Below are positions 8,267-16,257 of a stretch of DNA of 64,000 nt, in pieces. Position numbers and translations under genes: made by a program. The notes beneath the pieces were generated by a model, which did no database searches, was not told the DNA's origin, and worked only from the letters and a program-made list of their open reading frames with translations. Source of the stretch: Candidatus Leptofilum gracile (lineage in GTDB: Bacteria > Chloroflexota > Anaerolineae > Promineifilales > Promineifilaceae); contig JADJOJ010000007.1 in NCBI GenBank assembly GCA_016713825.1, positions 62,001 through 126,000 on the forward strand. The letters run 5' to 3'. The first letter of the stretch is position 1; each line of letters opens with the position of its first letter.

Positions 8267-8950
8267 ATGCAGAAGGCCGTTATCTTGTTAGTGGAGGGGA
8301 AGCGTGCCGGGCAAAATACGGTCCTGTTAGCTCTGGAAAAAGCTGGGCACACCATCAAACTTTGCCACACCGGCTCTATAGCCATTAAAACCTTAAAAGA
8401 GTTTGAACCTCATCTCATCATTTTTAATGCGGCCAGCATGCGCACAAATGGCTCTCGTACTTGCCGACGTCTCAAAAAAAACCGGGAAGATTTGCCCATT
8501 ATCCACGTGCGGGCAGCTGGTGAGTTCCAAGATGATGAAGCCGAAGCGGATATCTATTTAGAACAGCCTTTCACCCCTCGTAAACTGCTCAATCGTGTCA
8601 AAGATTTGCTGCCCATCGACCATGCCGTCGAAGAAACTGTGCAGTATGGGCATATTTCACTGTACCTTTCCAAAAAATCTGTCGATGCCGGGCAGGGGGA
8701 AAGCCGACTTACGCCCAAGCTGGCCCATTTGTTGGAGCAGTTTATGCGCCACCCTCACCAGGTGCTCACCCGGCGGCAGCTGATGCAGGAAGTGTGGAAA
8801 ACAGATTACATTGGGGACACACGCACGTTAGATGTACATATTCGCTGGGTGCGCGAGTATATCGAACAAAACCCGGCTCGGCCCAAATACCTAAAAACGG
8901 TACGGGGCAAGGGCTACATCCTGGCTATTCCATCTATCAAAAAGAAATAA
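8267..8950 (+). CDS. Atypical response regulator: degenerate receiver plus OmpR-type winged helix
   Basis: A 227-residue protein. Residues about 1-110 have the receiver fold pattern, but the key positions differ. The N-terminal acidic pair is replaced (VEGK), the phospho-acceptor Asp is Asn (LIIFNAASM), and the conserved Lys before Pro is Gln (LEQPF). Residues about 130-222 form a transcriptional regulatory C-terminal winged helix (LTRRQLMQEVW...RTLDVHIRWVREYIE...VRGKGYIL). It is therefore probably a phosphorylation-independent DNA-binding regulator. It stands alone with no kinase gene beside it. The start is ATG 8267 with AGAGG upstream; its own promoter lies at 8144. The DNA-binding part is confident; the target is unknown. 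Confidence 0.85.
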   Translation: MQKAVILLVEGKRAGQNTVLLALEKAGHTIKLCHTGSIAIKTLKEFEPHLIIFNAASMRTNGSRTCRRLKKNREDLPIIHVRAAGEFQDDEAEADIYLEQPFTPRKLLNRVKDLLPIDHAVEETVQYGHISLYLSKKSVDAGQGESRLTPKLAHLLEQFMRHPHQVLTRRQLMQEVWKTDYIGDTRTLDVHIRWVREYIEQNPARPKYLKTVRGKGYILAIPSIKKK

Positions 8951-9008
8951 GGGCTCGTTTACCGAAAATGCTCCCATATCGTTGAACCAAAGCCAAATAG
9001 AAAGCAAA

Positions 9009-9032
9009 AACGCCACCGATTTAGGTGGCGTT
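9009..9032. terminator. Bidirectional terminator between the response regulator and rpsT
   Basis: AACGCCACC and GGTGGCGTT form a 9-bp perfect stem around a 6-base loop. On the minus strand TTTTTGCTTT follows, as expected for rpsT; on the plus strand CTCGTTTTT follows. Confidence 0.85.
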
Positions 9033-9058
9033 CTCGTTTTTGGTGGGGCAAAGCGGAA

Positions 9059-9331
9059 CTAGCTGTTTTGACGGGCGTGTTCCAGAGCAGCCATCAGGCG
9101 GCCCTTGCGGCGTGCGGCATTGCGCGGGTGAATTACATTTTTACGAGCCGCTTTGTCCAGGGTTTTGTAAGCCAAGTTGGCTGCTGCCTGGGCCTCATCC
9201 AGCTTGCCATCAGCCAGCAGCTGACGGGTGCGCTTGACGTAGGTGCGAGCCGTTGAAATGTAAGTGCGGTTGTGCGCGGTACGCTTTTGCGTTTGCCGAA
9301 TCCGTTTCTTTGCAGATTGAATGTTAGCCAA
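9059..9331 (-). CDS. rpsT: 30S ribosomal protein S20
   Basis: A 90-residue basic protein with the S20 N-terminus (ANIQSAKKRIRQTQKR) and the conserved KGxxH/HPRNAARRKGRL region near the C-terminus. It binds 16S rRNA early in 30S assembly. Translation begins at TTG (9331), nine bases after a strong GGAGG. In E. coli the rpsT start codon is also UUG, where it serves autoregulation. A promoter (9445-9472) and a leader hairpin (9383-9415) precede it and a terminator follows at 9009, so it is a single-gene unit. Confidence 0.96.
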   Translation of the reverse strand: MANIQSAKKRIRQTQKRTAHNRTYISTARTYVKRTRQLLADGKLDEAQAAANLAYKTLDKAARKNVIHPRNAARRKGRLMAALEHARQNS

Positions 9332-9382
9332 AGTAAAAAACCTCCATTGTGCTTATCTGTATCGCTTTTTTTCGCAATACTG

Positions 9383-9415
9383 GTGAAAGCAATTTGTTAA
9401 TTTTATTGCTTTCAC
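9383..9415 (-). promoter_or_regulatory. Hairpin in the rpsT leader
   Basis: GTGAAAGCAAT and ATTGCTTTCAC form an 11-bp perfect stem around an 11-base AT-rich loop. It lies between the predicted promoter and the ribosome-binding site of rpsT. No T-run follows, so it is not an obvious terminator. A role in S20 autoregulation is a guess. Confidence 0.5.
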
Positions 9416-9444
9416 GAAAACCGTAGAGGCGTGAGAGCGGGAGA

Positions 9445-9472
9445 ATAATAACATAAACAGGCGGGTTTGCAA
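9445..9472 (-). promoter_or_regulatory. Predicted rpsT promoter
   Basis: On the minus strand TTGCAA (9472-9467), a 16-base spacer, and TATTAT (9450-9445). These match consensus at 4/6 and 5/6. The leader would be about 105 bases. Confidence 0.55.
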
Positions 9473-9580
9473 AATTGTGTGTGGGGTGTTTGGGGGGATA
9501 CGGCCGTATTAATCCCCACGTTCAGCCACACAATTTTAGTACCCCTACCTCTGCCCCTACAATATCCGCCCTAGCCCAAA

Positions 9581-11788
9581 TCACACCTTTTTCAGAAAAG
9601 CGCCACCAAGCGGTGGCAGGGTAATGACAATCGAGTAGGGTTGGTCGTGCCACGGGATTTCCTCGGCAATAAACTCACCCTCATTGATGACGCCACTGCC
9701 AGCAAACCGCCCCTCATCGCTGTTAAGCAGCTCACGGTACGCGCCTGGCTGCGGCACACCCAGCCGGTAATTGTCACGCACCACGGGCGTGAAGTTCAAG
9801 CCCACCAGCACCGCTTCATTTCGCCCTGGGGCCACCCGCATAAAAGAGAGGATGCTGCGCTTCGCATCGCGGAAATCGAGCCATTGGAACCCATCCCAGC
9901 TGTTGTCTTCTTCGTATAGCGCGGGTTCTGAGCTGTAAAAATGGTTGAGCGCCTTCACAAATTCGTGCAAACCTTTATGTTCTGGGTGGTCCAGCAGGTA
10001 CCAATCCAGGCTGCGCGCTTCGCTCCACTCCCGCCATTGGCCGATATCCCCACCCATAAAAAGCAGCTTTTTGCCCGGATGAGCCCACTGGTACGCATAA
10101 AGCAGCCGCAAATTGGCAAACTTTTGCCAATAGTCACCGGGCATCTTGTCTAGCAGGCTCTTTTTCAAATGCACAACCTCATCGTGCGAGAGGGGCAGGG
10201 CAAACTTCTCGCTAAAGGCATACAGCATCGAGAATGTGAGCGACCCTTGGTGATAGGCGCGGTACACCGGGTCATTTTTAAAGTAACGTAAGGTGTCGTG
10301 CATCCAGCCCATATTCCATTTCAGGTCGAAGCCTAAATTTTGGGGGTTGTCCTCGGTGGGATGGGTAACGCCGGGCCAGGAAGTGGATTCTTCGGCAATG
10401 GTGAGCGTGCCAGGATAATGGGCATGCACTTTTTCATTGAAGGTACGCAAAAAATGCAGCGCCTCGATGTTTTCTCGTCCACCGTACCGGTTGGGCAGCC
10501 ATTCGCCGTCCTCACGAGAGAAATCCAGGTAGAGCATAGAGGCCACCGCATCTACACGCAGGCCATCGATGTGGTATTTGTCTAGCCAAAAGAGGGCGTT
10601 ACTGATGAGGAATTGGCGAACTTCATTACGGCCGAAATTAAAAATATATGTGCCCCAATCTGGATGAGCTCCCAGGCGTGGATCTTCATGTTCGTACAGG
10701 TGTGTACCGTCGAAGAAGCCCAGGCCATGCTGATCCATCGGGAAATGGGCCGGAACCCAATCTAAAATAACGCCAATGCCCGCCTGGTGACAGGCATCGA
10801 TAAAAGCCATAAAGTCATTGGGGGTGCCAAATCGGCTGGTGGGGGCAAAGTAGCCGGTTACCTGGTACCCCCAGGAGCCATCGAAGGGATGCTCCGCCAC
10901 CGGCAGCAGCTCGATGTGGGTATAGCCCATTTCTTTGACGTAGGGAATCAGCTCATCGATCAGTTCGCGGTAGCTGAGCCATTCCCAGCCATCTTTGAGC
11001 CGCCAGGAACCAAGATGCAGTTCGTAGATGGAGACGGGGCTGTTGAGACTGTTGTGCTGGTGGCGGGTTTCCATCCAGGCTTTGTCTTGCCAATGGTAGG
11101 TGTTGATATCCCACACCATAGAGGCGGTGTCTGGCCGCATTTGGCTGGCAAAGGCAACTGGGTCTGCCTTGGCAACGGTGTAATCCTGGTAATTGGTTTT
11201 GATTTCGTACTTGTACATCGTGCCCTGGTTTAGGGCGGGAATAAATAGTTCCCAAAGTCCGCTGCCTGGGTGAAAGCGCATGGGATGGCGACGGCCGTCC
11301 CAACTGTTGAAGTCGCCAATGACACTAACGCGCCGGGCATTGGGTGCCCAAAGCAGGAAGCGTGTGCCGCTGACGCCATTGACCGTCATCAGGTGTGCGC
11401 CCAGGTGACCATACGCTTTTTCGTGGGTGCCTTCGGCCAATAAGTAGCGGTCGGTGTCTGATAAGGTGGAGGTAAAGGCGTATGGGTCTTCGTGTAGAGC
11501 GATGTCGCCCGAGCGAGCGGTGATTTGCAGCTGGTATGCAGTGCCCAACGTCATGTTGGGGAGAAAACCCTCATAGAAGCCGTCCCAATGATAGCGGGTA
11601 AGCGGGTGTAACTGCCCCTGAACCTGCACCGCGACTTGTTCTGCCTGTGGGAAAAAGGCACGAATGGCCAGCCCTCCTTCAACTTCATGCGGTCCTAATA
11701 TGGCAAATGGGTTGCCATGATACCCCCCCACAATAGCTTCAATATCATTTGGGTGTACAGTGGCTTCTTGTTTCCCTTCTTGAGACAT
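9581..11788 (-). CDS. glgB: 1,4-alpha-glucan branching enzyme
   Basis: A 735-residue GH13 enzyme that cuts an alpha-1,4-glucan chain and reattaches it by an alpha-1,6 bond in glycogen synthesis. An N-terminal beta-sandwich (about 20-110) and a CBM48 domain (GTRFLLWAPNARRVSVIGDFNSWDG) precede the catalytic barrel. The barrel shows the nucleophile Asp in GLRVDAVASMLYLD (about 410), the acid/base Glu in TIAEESTSWPG (about 464), and LSHDEVVH. I start at ATG 11788 (AGGAAG five bases upstream). The frame stays open to 11857 but that TTG lacks a binding site. No other glycogen gene is adjacent. Confidence 0.95.
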   Translation of the reverse strand: MSQEGKQEATVHPNDIEAIVGGYHGNPFAILGPHEVEGGLAIRAFFPQAEQVAVQVQGQLHPLTRYHWDGFYEGFLPNMTLGTAYQLQITARSGDIALHEDPYAFTSTLSDTDRYLLAEGTHEKAYGHLGAHLMTVNGVSGTRFLLWAPNARRVSVIGDFNSWDGRRHPMRFHPGSGLWELFIPALNQGTMYKYEIKTNYQDYTVAKADPVAFASQMRPDTASMVWDINTYHWQDKAWMETRHQHNSLNSPVSIYELHLGSWRLKDGWEWLSYRELIDELIPYVKEMGYTHIELLPVAEHPFDGSWGYQVTGYFAPTSRFGTPNDFMAFIDACHQAGIGVILDWVPAHFPMDQHGLGFFDGTHLYEHEDPRLGAHPDWGTYIFNFGRNEVRQFLISNALFWLDKYHIDGLRVDAVASMLYLDFSREDGEWLPNRYGGRENIEALHFLRTFNEKVHAHYPGTLTIAEESTSWPGVTHPTEDNPQNLGFDLKWNMGWMHDTLRYFKNDPVYRAYHQGSLTFSMLYAFSEKFALPLSHDEVVHLKKSLLDKMPGDYWQKFANLRLLYAYQWAHPGKKLLFMGGDIGQWREWSEARSLDWYLLDHPEHKGLHEFVKALNHFYSSEPALYEEDNSWDGFQWLDFRDAKRSILSFMRVAPGRNEAVLVGLNFTPVVRDNYRLGVPQPGAYRELLNSDEGRFAGSGVINEGEFIAEEIPWHDQPYSIVITLPPLGGAFLKKV

Positions 11789-11983
11789 AGACACTTCCTG
11801 TATTTTTGCTTGTATTTTACTGGATATTTGTTTCTTGGCGAAGCTGACCAATGACACAGCCGGAGATTACGCAATCGCTACCAGAAACAATGGAAACAAC
11901 TTAATGGGGATTCTACTTGATTGTTGGCGCTGGCGCTCAAATTCATGCTTGTGGCATTCTTGCGTAACGCTGTATGTACAATT

Positions 11984-12967
11984 TCAGGGTTGAAAATCAA
12001 GCAGTTCATTGGCGGATGTCAGCAAATTGGGCCGCATTGGGGAGGCGTCTAGACCGGCCGCCTCCATGCCCAATAGCACGCCGCCTACCACGGGTGGGGC
12101 TTGCAGCTGCACCAGCCGGGCGGCGGGAGCGACAGCCTGAACGGTGCGGCGCAGCGGTTCGATTAGCGGCGCACCGCCGCGATAGGTGCTGCCAGACAGA
12201 ACCACATCGAAAGAGTCTTCGGCGAGACCCAGCTGCCGGATAACGCCAACGGCCAGCGAGCCAAGCTCTGTACCGGCCCAGGTGATGATCTCTTGGGCGA
12301 CCGGGTCTCCAGCGCCTGCGAGTTGGAAGATGAGGGGGGCTGTGGCCGCGGTGAGGCTGTACCGGTGGCGTACTAGCCCGGCGAGCAAGTCGGGCACGTC
12401 GCGGGCACCGGCTCGTTCTACCAGTGCGGTGCTAAGGGCGGTGTGGGGGCCACGGCGGGTCCAGTCGGCGGCAACTGCCTGGATGGCTCGGGTGACGATC
12501 TCTGTGGCCCCGCCAAATTCGCCCAGCCAGGAGCCCATGCCGGTAACGCGTCCTACACGGCCGTTTCTATCTCGTCCGCAGCAGTTGTTGCTGGTGCCGG
12601 CGACGATGACCACCCCCCAGCCGCTGGCTGCCCCGGCGACCAGCCCTACCAGGGTGTCGTTGCCCAGGATGTATGGCATATTGCCGAAACCGAGCGAGGC
12701 GATGATTTTTTCGTGGCCTGGGCGATCTTCTGGCCAGTCGTAGCCGGCGTAGCCAAAGCCTGCGCCGGCAATTGCCGTGCGCGGAATACCGGCCTGGGCC
12801 ATTGCCTGATTGACAATATCGTGCAGCAGTTGCTGCGCTTGCTCCCAGCCGACAGCTTCCCAGCTGCCGGGGCCTGCCTGACCCGCGCCAACGCAGCGGC
12901 CTTGCGCATCAGCAATCAGAGCGTGGCTTTTTGAGTTGCCAATATCAATTCCGAGGAAGTAACGCAT
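11984..12967 (-). CDS. BadF/BadG-type ATPase, probable N-acetylglucosamine kinase
   Basis: A 327-residue protein of the ASKHA fold. The phosphate-1 loop FLGIDIGNSKSHALIAD is at the N-terminus. A glycine-rich second loop (VIVAGTSNNCCGRDRNG) and GSWLGEFGGA follow, and VVLSGSTYRGG fits the adenosine motif. The family includes N-acetylglucosamine kinases and the ATPase activators of benzoyl-CoA reductase type enzymes. The length and the lack of a [4Fe-4S] cysteine pair favour a sugar kinase. It starts at ATG 12967 with GAGG upstream, 10 bases after the GH4 glycosidase, so the two are one operon: phosphorylated sugar handling. Confidence 0.82.
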   Translation of the reverse strand: MRYFLGIDIGNSKSHALIADAQGRCVGAGQAGPGSWEAVGWEQAQQLLHDIVNQAMAQAGIPRTAIAGAGFGYAGYDWPEDRPGHEKIIASLGFGNMPYILGNDTLVGLVAGAASGWGVVIVAGTSNNCCGRDRNGRVGRVTGMGSWLGEFGGATEIVTRAIQAVAADWTRRGPHTALSTALVERAGARDVPDLLAGLVRHRYSLTAATAPLIFQLAGAGDPVAQEIITWAGTELGSLAVGVIRQLGLAEDSFDVVLSGSTYRGGAPLIEPLRRTVQAVAPAARLVQLQAPPVVGGVLLGMEAAGLDASPMRPNLLTSANELLDFQP

Positions 12968-12977
12968 GGGAGCCTCT

Positions 12978-14270
12978 TCATTTGTTGAATTGCGGCAGAT
13001 AGGGGCGGTGTATTTGCAGCAACTCGTTGAGCACGGCCTCTACCTGGTCTGCGGCTGGGCCAAGGGGGTGGGCCAGCAATGCCTGGTAAGCTGCTTGCCG
13101 ATCCCCATGAACGGCCGCTTCTACCGTGAGTAGTTCGTACATTTTTACCTGCTGCATTAACCCTAAAACGGCCGTTGGCAGCGGGCGCGTGGGGATAGGC
13201 TCTATACCGGCCCGGCTAACCATCGCGGGCAGCTCCAGCACCCAATTTTCTGGCCACCCGGCTACCGCGCCCCGATGGGGCACGTTCACCACGTGCTGCT
13301 CGTGCAGATCGTTGTAGTGGGCGTTGAGCAGTTGGGTGGCGACGGTGGCGTAGTAGGCCCCGCCGCGCTGCATCAGGCCGGGGGGCGGCTCGGTGCGGTC
13401 TGGTTCGGCGTATTGTGCCAGCAGCTCCGCCTCGATGGCCATCACCTGCTCGGCGCGTGAGGGCGGCCATTTTTCTTGCTCGGCCAGCTTTTGCTGTGTA
13501 AAGTAAAAGTAATGCAGGTAATAGTTGGGAATCATTTGCAGCGTTTCGATGAGTGCCGGGGGCCATTGGGGGGTCTCTTCCTGTCGCAGTTGGGCCACGT
13601 ACTGGGCAAGCACCTGGGGCCACACGTCTTCGCCATCTACGGTGAAGCCACGGTGCCAGGTAAGGTGGTTGAGCCCCAATGTGTCTAGCTGGGCCTGCTC
13701 TGGCTGGACAGGAATGCCCAGCTGAGCCAGCTTTTCCAGAATGTTCATTTTCATGTGGAACGGGGCATTGCAGACGCCAACGGCCGTTACTTCTGGGGCA
13801 TACTGGGTCAACGCCTGGGTAACCAATCCCGCCGGGTTGGTGAAGTTGACCAGCAGCGCCCCCGGCTGGGCCAGCGCTTGCATATCGCGGGCAATGCTAA
13901 GAATAATCGGGATGGTGCGCAGCGCCTTGGCCATGCCGCCAATGCCGGTCGTCTCTTGCCCAATGAGGCCGTGCCGCCGCCCTAAATATTCATCCTCGCG
14001 CCGCGCCTGCATCCAGCCGATGCGCAATTGGGTGTTGACGTAAGCGGCATCCTGGATCGCCTCTTGCTGGTTGGTGGTGAGCCTCACCGTAAAGGGCGCG
14101 CCTTTGGCGGCAACCATGCGCTGGGCAAATTTGCCCACCACCTCTAGCCGCTCGGGCAAAATATCCATCAGCCAAAGTTCGGTGAGCGGGAAAGAATCAA
14201 TTCGTTCGATAAACCCATTTATGAGTTCGGGGGTATAGCTAGATCCCCCGCCGATAACTGCAACTTTCAT
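12978..14270 (-). CDS. Glycoside hydrolase family 4 (6-phospho-beta-glucosidase type)
   Basis: A 430-residue NAD+- and divalent-metal-dependent glycosidase that works by oxidation at C3 and elimination. The Rossmann start is KVAVIGGGSSYTPELINGF. The metal-ligand cysteine is in GVCNAPFHMK (about 168) and the histidine in GLNHLTWHRG (about 200), both typical of GH4. I start at ATG 14270 (AAGGAAA upstream). The open frame up to 14411 only translates a REP-like repeat. The first gene of a two-gene operon with the BadF-type kinase downstream, together suggesting uptake and breakdown of a phosphorylated or amino-sugar glycoside. No transporter is adjacent. Confidence 0.92.
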   Translation of the reverse strand: MKVAVIGGGSSYTPELINGFIERIDSFPLTELWLMDILPERLEVVGKFAQRMVAAKGAPFTVRLTTNQQEAIQDAAYVNTQLRIGWMQARREDEYLGRRHGLIGQETTGIGGMAKALRTIPIILSIARDMQALAQPGALLVNFTNPAGLVTQALTQYAPEVTAVGVCNAPFHMKMNILEKLAQLGIPVQPEQAQLDTLGLNHLTWHRGFTVDGEDVWPQVLAQYVAQLRQEETPQWPPALIETLQMIPNYYLHYFYFTQQKLAEQEKWPPSRAEQVMAIEAELLAQYAEPDRTEPPPGLMQRGGAYYATVATQLLNAHYNDLHEQHVVNVPHRGAVAGWPENWVLELPAMVSRAGIEPIPTRPLPTAVLGLMQQVKMYELLTVEAAVHGDRQAAYQALLAHPLGPAADQVEAVLNELLQIHRPYLPQFNK

Positions 14271-14372
14271 TTTGTTTGTTTCCTTGTGAAGCAAATCTTG
14301 CACTATCTTTGCACTTTTGCTTGTCATTCCCACCTTTGTGAGGGCAGGCTCCGCAAATGCGGGAATCCACGC

Positions 14373-14481
14373 CAGTGAAAAGATGGATACCCACCTACGC
14401 GAGTATGACACTACTTCTGGCGAAAATCCACTTCAGTGAAAAGATGGATACCCGCCTACGCGGGTATGACACTACTTCTGG
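14373..14481 (+). repeat. Tandem REP-like repeat, two 48-base copies
   Basis: Copy 1 (14373-14420) and copy 2 (14434-14481) differ at two positions and have a 61-base period. Each contains the hairpin ATACCCGC...GCGGGTAT. A related ATTCCC...GGGAAT element precedes them at about 14326-14366, and another lies at 21879-21916. The gap 14271-14575 between divergently placed reading frames holds only these repeats. Confidence 0.75.
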
Positions 14482-14575
14482 TGGGTTTGAAATCTGCAAA
14501 AGATAGTGATCTTGGTCATGCCTGCGTGACGCTGCTTTTTAGGATTGGTAGCTGCCTGGGCCGCCACAGGTTTCC

Positions 14576-16204
14576 TCACGGCGTGCAAAGATCTGCTGGT
14601 ATTAAAGTGATGCCGACTGGTAAAGCGGCGCACAATTCCGGCGGTAAGCTAGTCCAGTTATTATCGAACAACATGAAATCAACCAGGTTGGTCAGGTTGC
14701 CAATTTCTAACGGCACACTGGTCAGGCTGGAACCAGAAAAACGTAAGACCGTCAAATTACTCAGGTTACCAATTTCTGGTGGTAGGCTGGTTAAACGGGT
14801 GCCTAAAAATCGCAGTTCAGTTAGCTGGCTCAAATTGCCGATTTCCGGCGGCAGGCTGCCCAAGTTATCTTCCGATAAAAGTAAATTCCGCAAATTGGGC
14901 AAACTCCCGATTTCTGGCGGCAGGCTACTCAGGTTATTGTAGCCCAGCGAGAGGGTCGTCAGGTTGCTTAAATTGCTGATTCCCGGTGGCAAGGTTGTCA
15001 GTTCAGGATTCCCCTCAATCAAAAGATAATCCAGGTTCTTCAAGTTCCAAATTTCCGGCGGCAGGCTGGCCAAACTGTTGTTAAACAGGTAAAGGTAGGT
15101 GAGATTGGTTAAATTGCCAATTTCCGGCGGCAGGCTACTCAGGCCACTACTTTCCACTAACCTGAGCGAGGTCAGGTTAGTCAGGTTACCAATTTCTGAC
15201 GGCAGGCTGCCCAGGTTGTTTTCCGACAGTTCTAGCTCGGTAAGATTGGTTAAACTACCGATTTCCGGGGGTAGGCTGCTCAACCCGTTGTAAAGCAAGT
15301 AGAGTGAGGTCAGGTTGGTGAGGTTGCTGATGCCTGGGGGTAAGCTGGTTAAATTGGGACTACCGCCAATGGTAAGAGACCTCAGGTTGCGCAAATTCCA
15401 GGTTTCCAACGGCAAGCTGCTCAAATTGTTACCCGATAAATAAAGCGAGGTCAGATTAGATAGATTGCCAATTTCTGGCGGCAGGCTGCTTAAACTCGTG
15501 TTGCTCAACAAACCCAGGCCGGTGAGGTTTGTCAGGTTACCAATTTCCGGCGGCAGGCTGCTCAAACTTTCGCTGGATATGGACAGCCCTTCCAGATTGG
15601 TCAGGTTGCCGATTTCCGGCGGCAGGCTGCTTAAATTTTTACCAATAATGGTCAGGGCGATAAGGTTGGGGAAGCTGCCGATTTGTGGCGGCAGCGTTTC
15701 CCCTTCCACGTTGTTCCAGGAAATGGTGATGACGTGTTGATTGGCACATTCAGCCACAATCCAGTAGAAGGGGTAATCAGATGCTGAGTCATTGTTGAGT
15801 GGCGAAAGGGCCAATAACGCTTCGTATTCACTCTGGACCACTTGAGTGCCATCCTGGCAAATGATGGTAGGCGGTGTCGGTGTAGGGGTGACGGCCGCTG
15901 CGGCGAGGCTGGTGGCGTCGGGAACGGCCGTTGGCGTAGGAGCCAGGGTTGGCGTGTTCGGCGGCGCGGCGACTACGGTGGGTGACGCGGGTAATGGCTC
16001 GTTTTCAGAGGTAGGCAGCTCCGCGACCACCTGGGTGGGCACAGCCGTAATTTCCTGGTCATTGCTAATTATCGTAACTTGGGGCGGGGCAGGGGTTTCT
16101 GGTGTGGCTATTTGCCCTGTGTTACTTTTGGTGCAGGCAGCTGCGCCTACCAGCAAAATAGCCGCAAGCAAGCTCACTAATCGGTTTAATCGTTGTTTTA
16201 CCAT
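14576..16204 (-). CDS. Leucine-rich-repeat lipoprotein
   Basis: A 542-residue exported protein. A lipoprotein signal peptide ends in LVGAAAC (Cys about 24). A Pro/Thr/Ala-rich linker runs to about residue 115. From about 170 to the C-terminus come 15 leucine-rich repeats of 23-24 residues with consensus LPPEIGNLTNLTxLxLxxNxLSS. Such repeats form a solenoid for protein or ligand binding at the cell surface; no enzyme domain is present. The start is ATG 16204 after AGGAG. It heads an array of exported proteins all on the minus strand. The repeats are very similar to each other, so repeat number may vary between strains. Confidence 0.88.
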   Translation of the reverse strand: MVKQRLNRLVSLLAAILLVGAAACTKSNTGQIATPETPAPPQVTIISNDQEITAVPTQVVAELPTSENEPLPASPTVVAAPPNTPTLAPTPTAVPDATSLAAAAVTPTPTPPTIICQDGTQVVQSEYEALLALSPLNNDSASDYPFYWIVAECANQHVITISWNNVEGETLPPQIGSFPNLIALTIIGKNLSSLPPEIGNLTNLEGLSISSESLSSLPPEIGNLTNLTGLGLLSNTSLSSLPPEIGNLSNLTSLYLSGNNLSSLPLETWNLRNLRSLTIGGSPNLTSLPPGISNLTNLTSLYLLYNGLSSLPPEIGSLTNLTELELSENNLGSLPSEIGNLTNLTSLRLVESSGLSSLPPEIGNLTNLTYLYLFNNSLASLPPEIWNLKNLDYLLIEGNPELTTLPPGISNLSNLTTLSLGYNNLSSLPPEIGSLPNLRNLLLSEDNLGSLPPEIGNLSQLTELRFLGTRLTSLPPEIGNLSNLTVLRFSGSSLTSVPLEIGNLTNLVDFMLFDNNWTSLPPELCAALPVGITLIPADLCTP

Positions 16205-16257
16205 TTTACTCCTATTGCGGGAACGGCCGTTCCCGCACCTGTCTCAGTCCTGTTGGG

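Noticed and set aside
11858..11983. Regulatory RNA in the gap between glgB and the kinase gene
   Set aside because: Only weak short inverted words; nothing that forms a convincing structure.
14576..16204. CRISPR-like array from the regularly spaced repeats
   Set aside because: The period is 69-72 bases and in frame; the repeats are translated leucine-rich repeats. No CRISPR array or cas gene was seen anywhere in the window.
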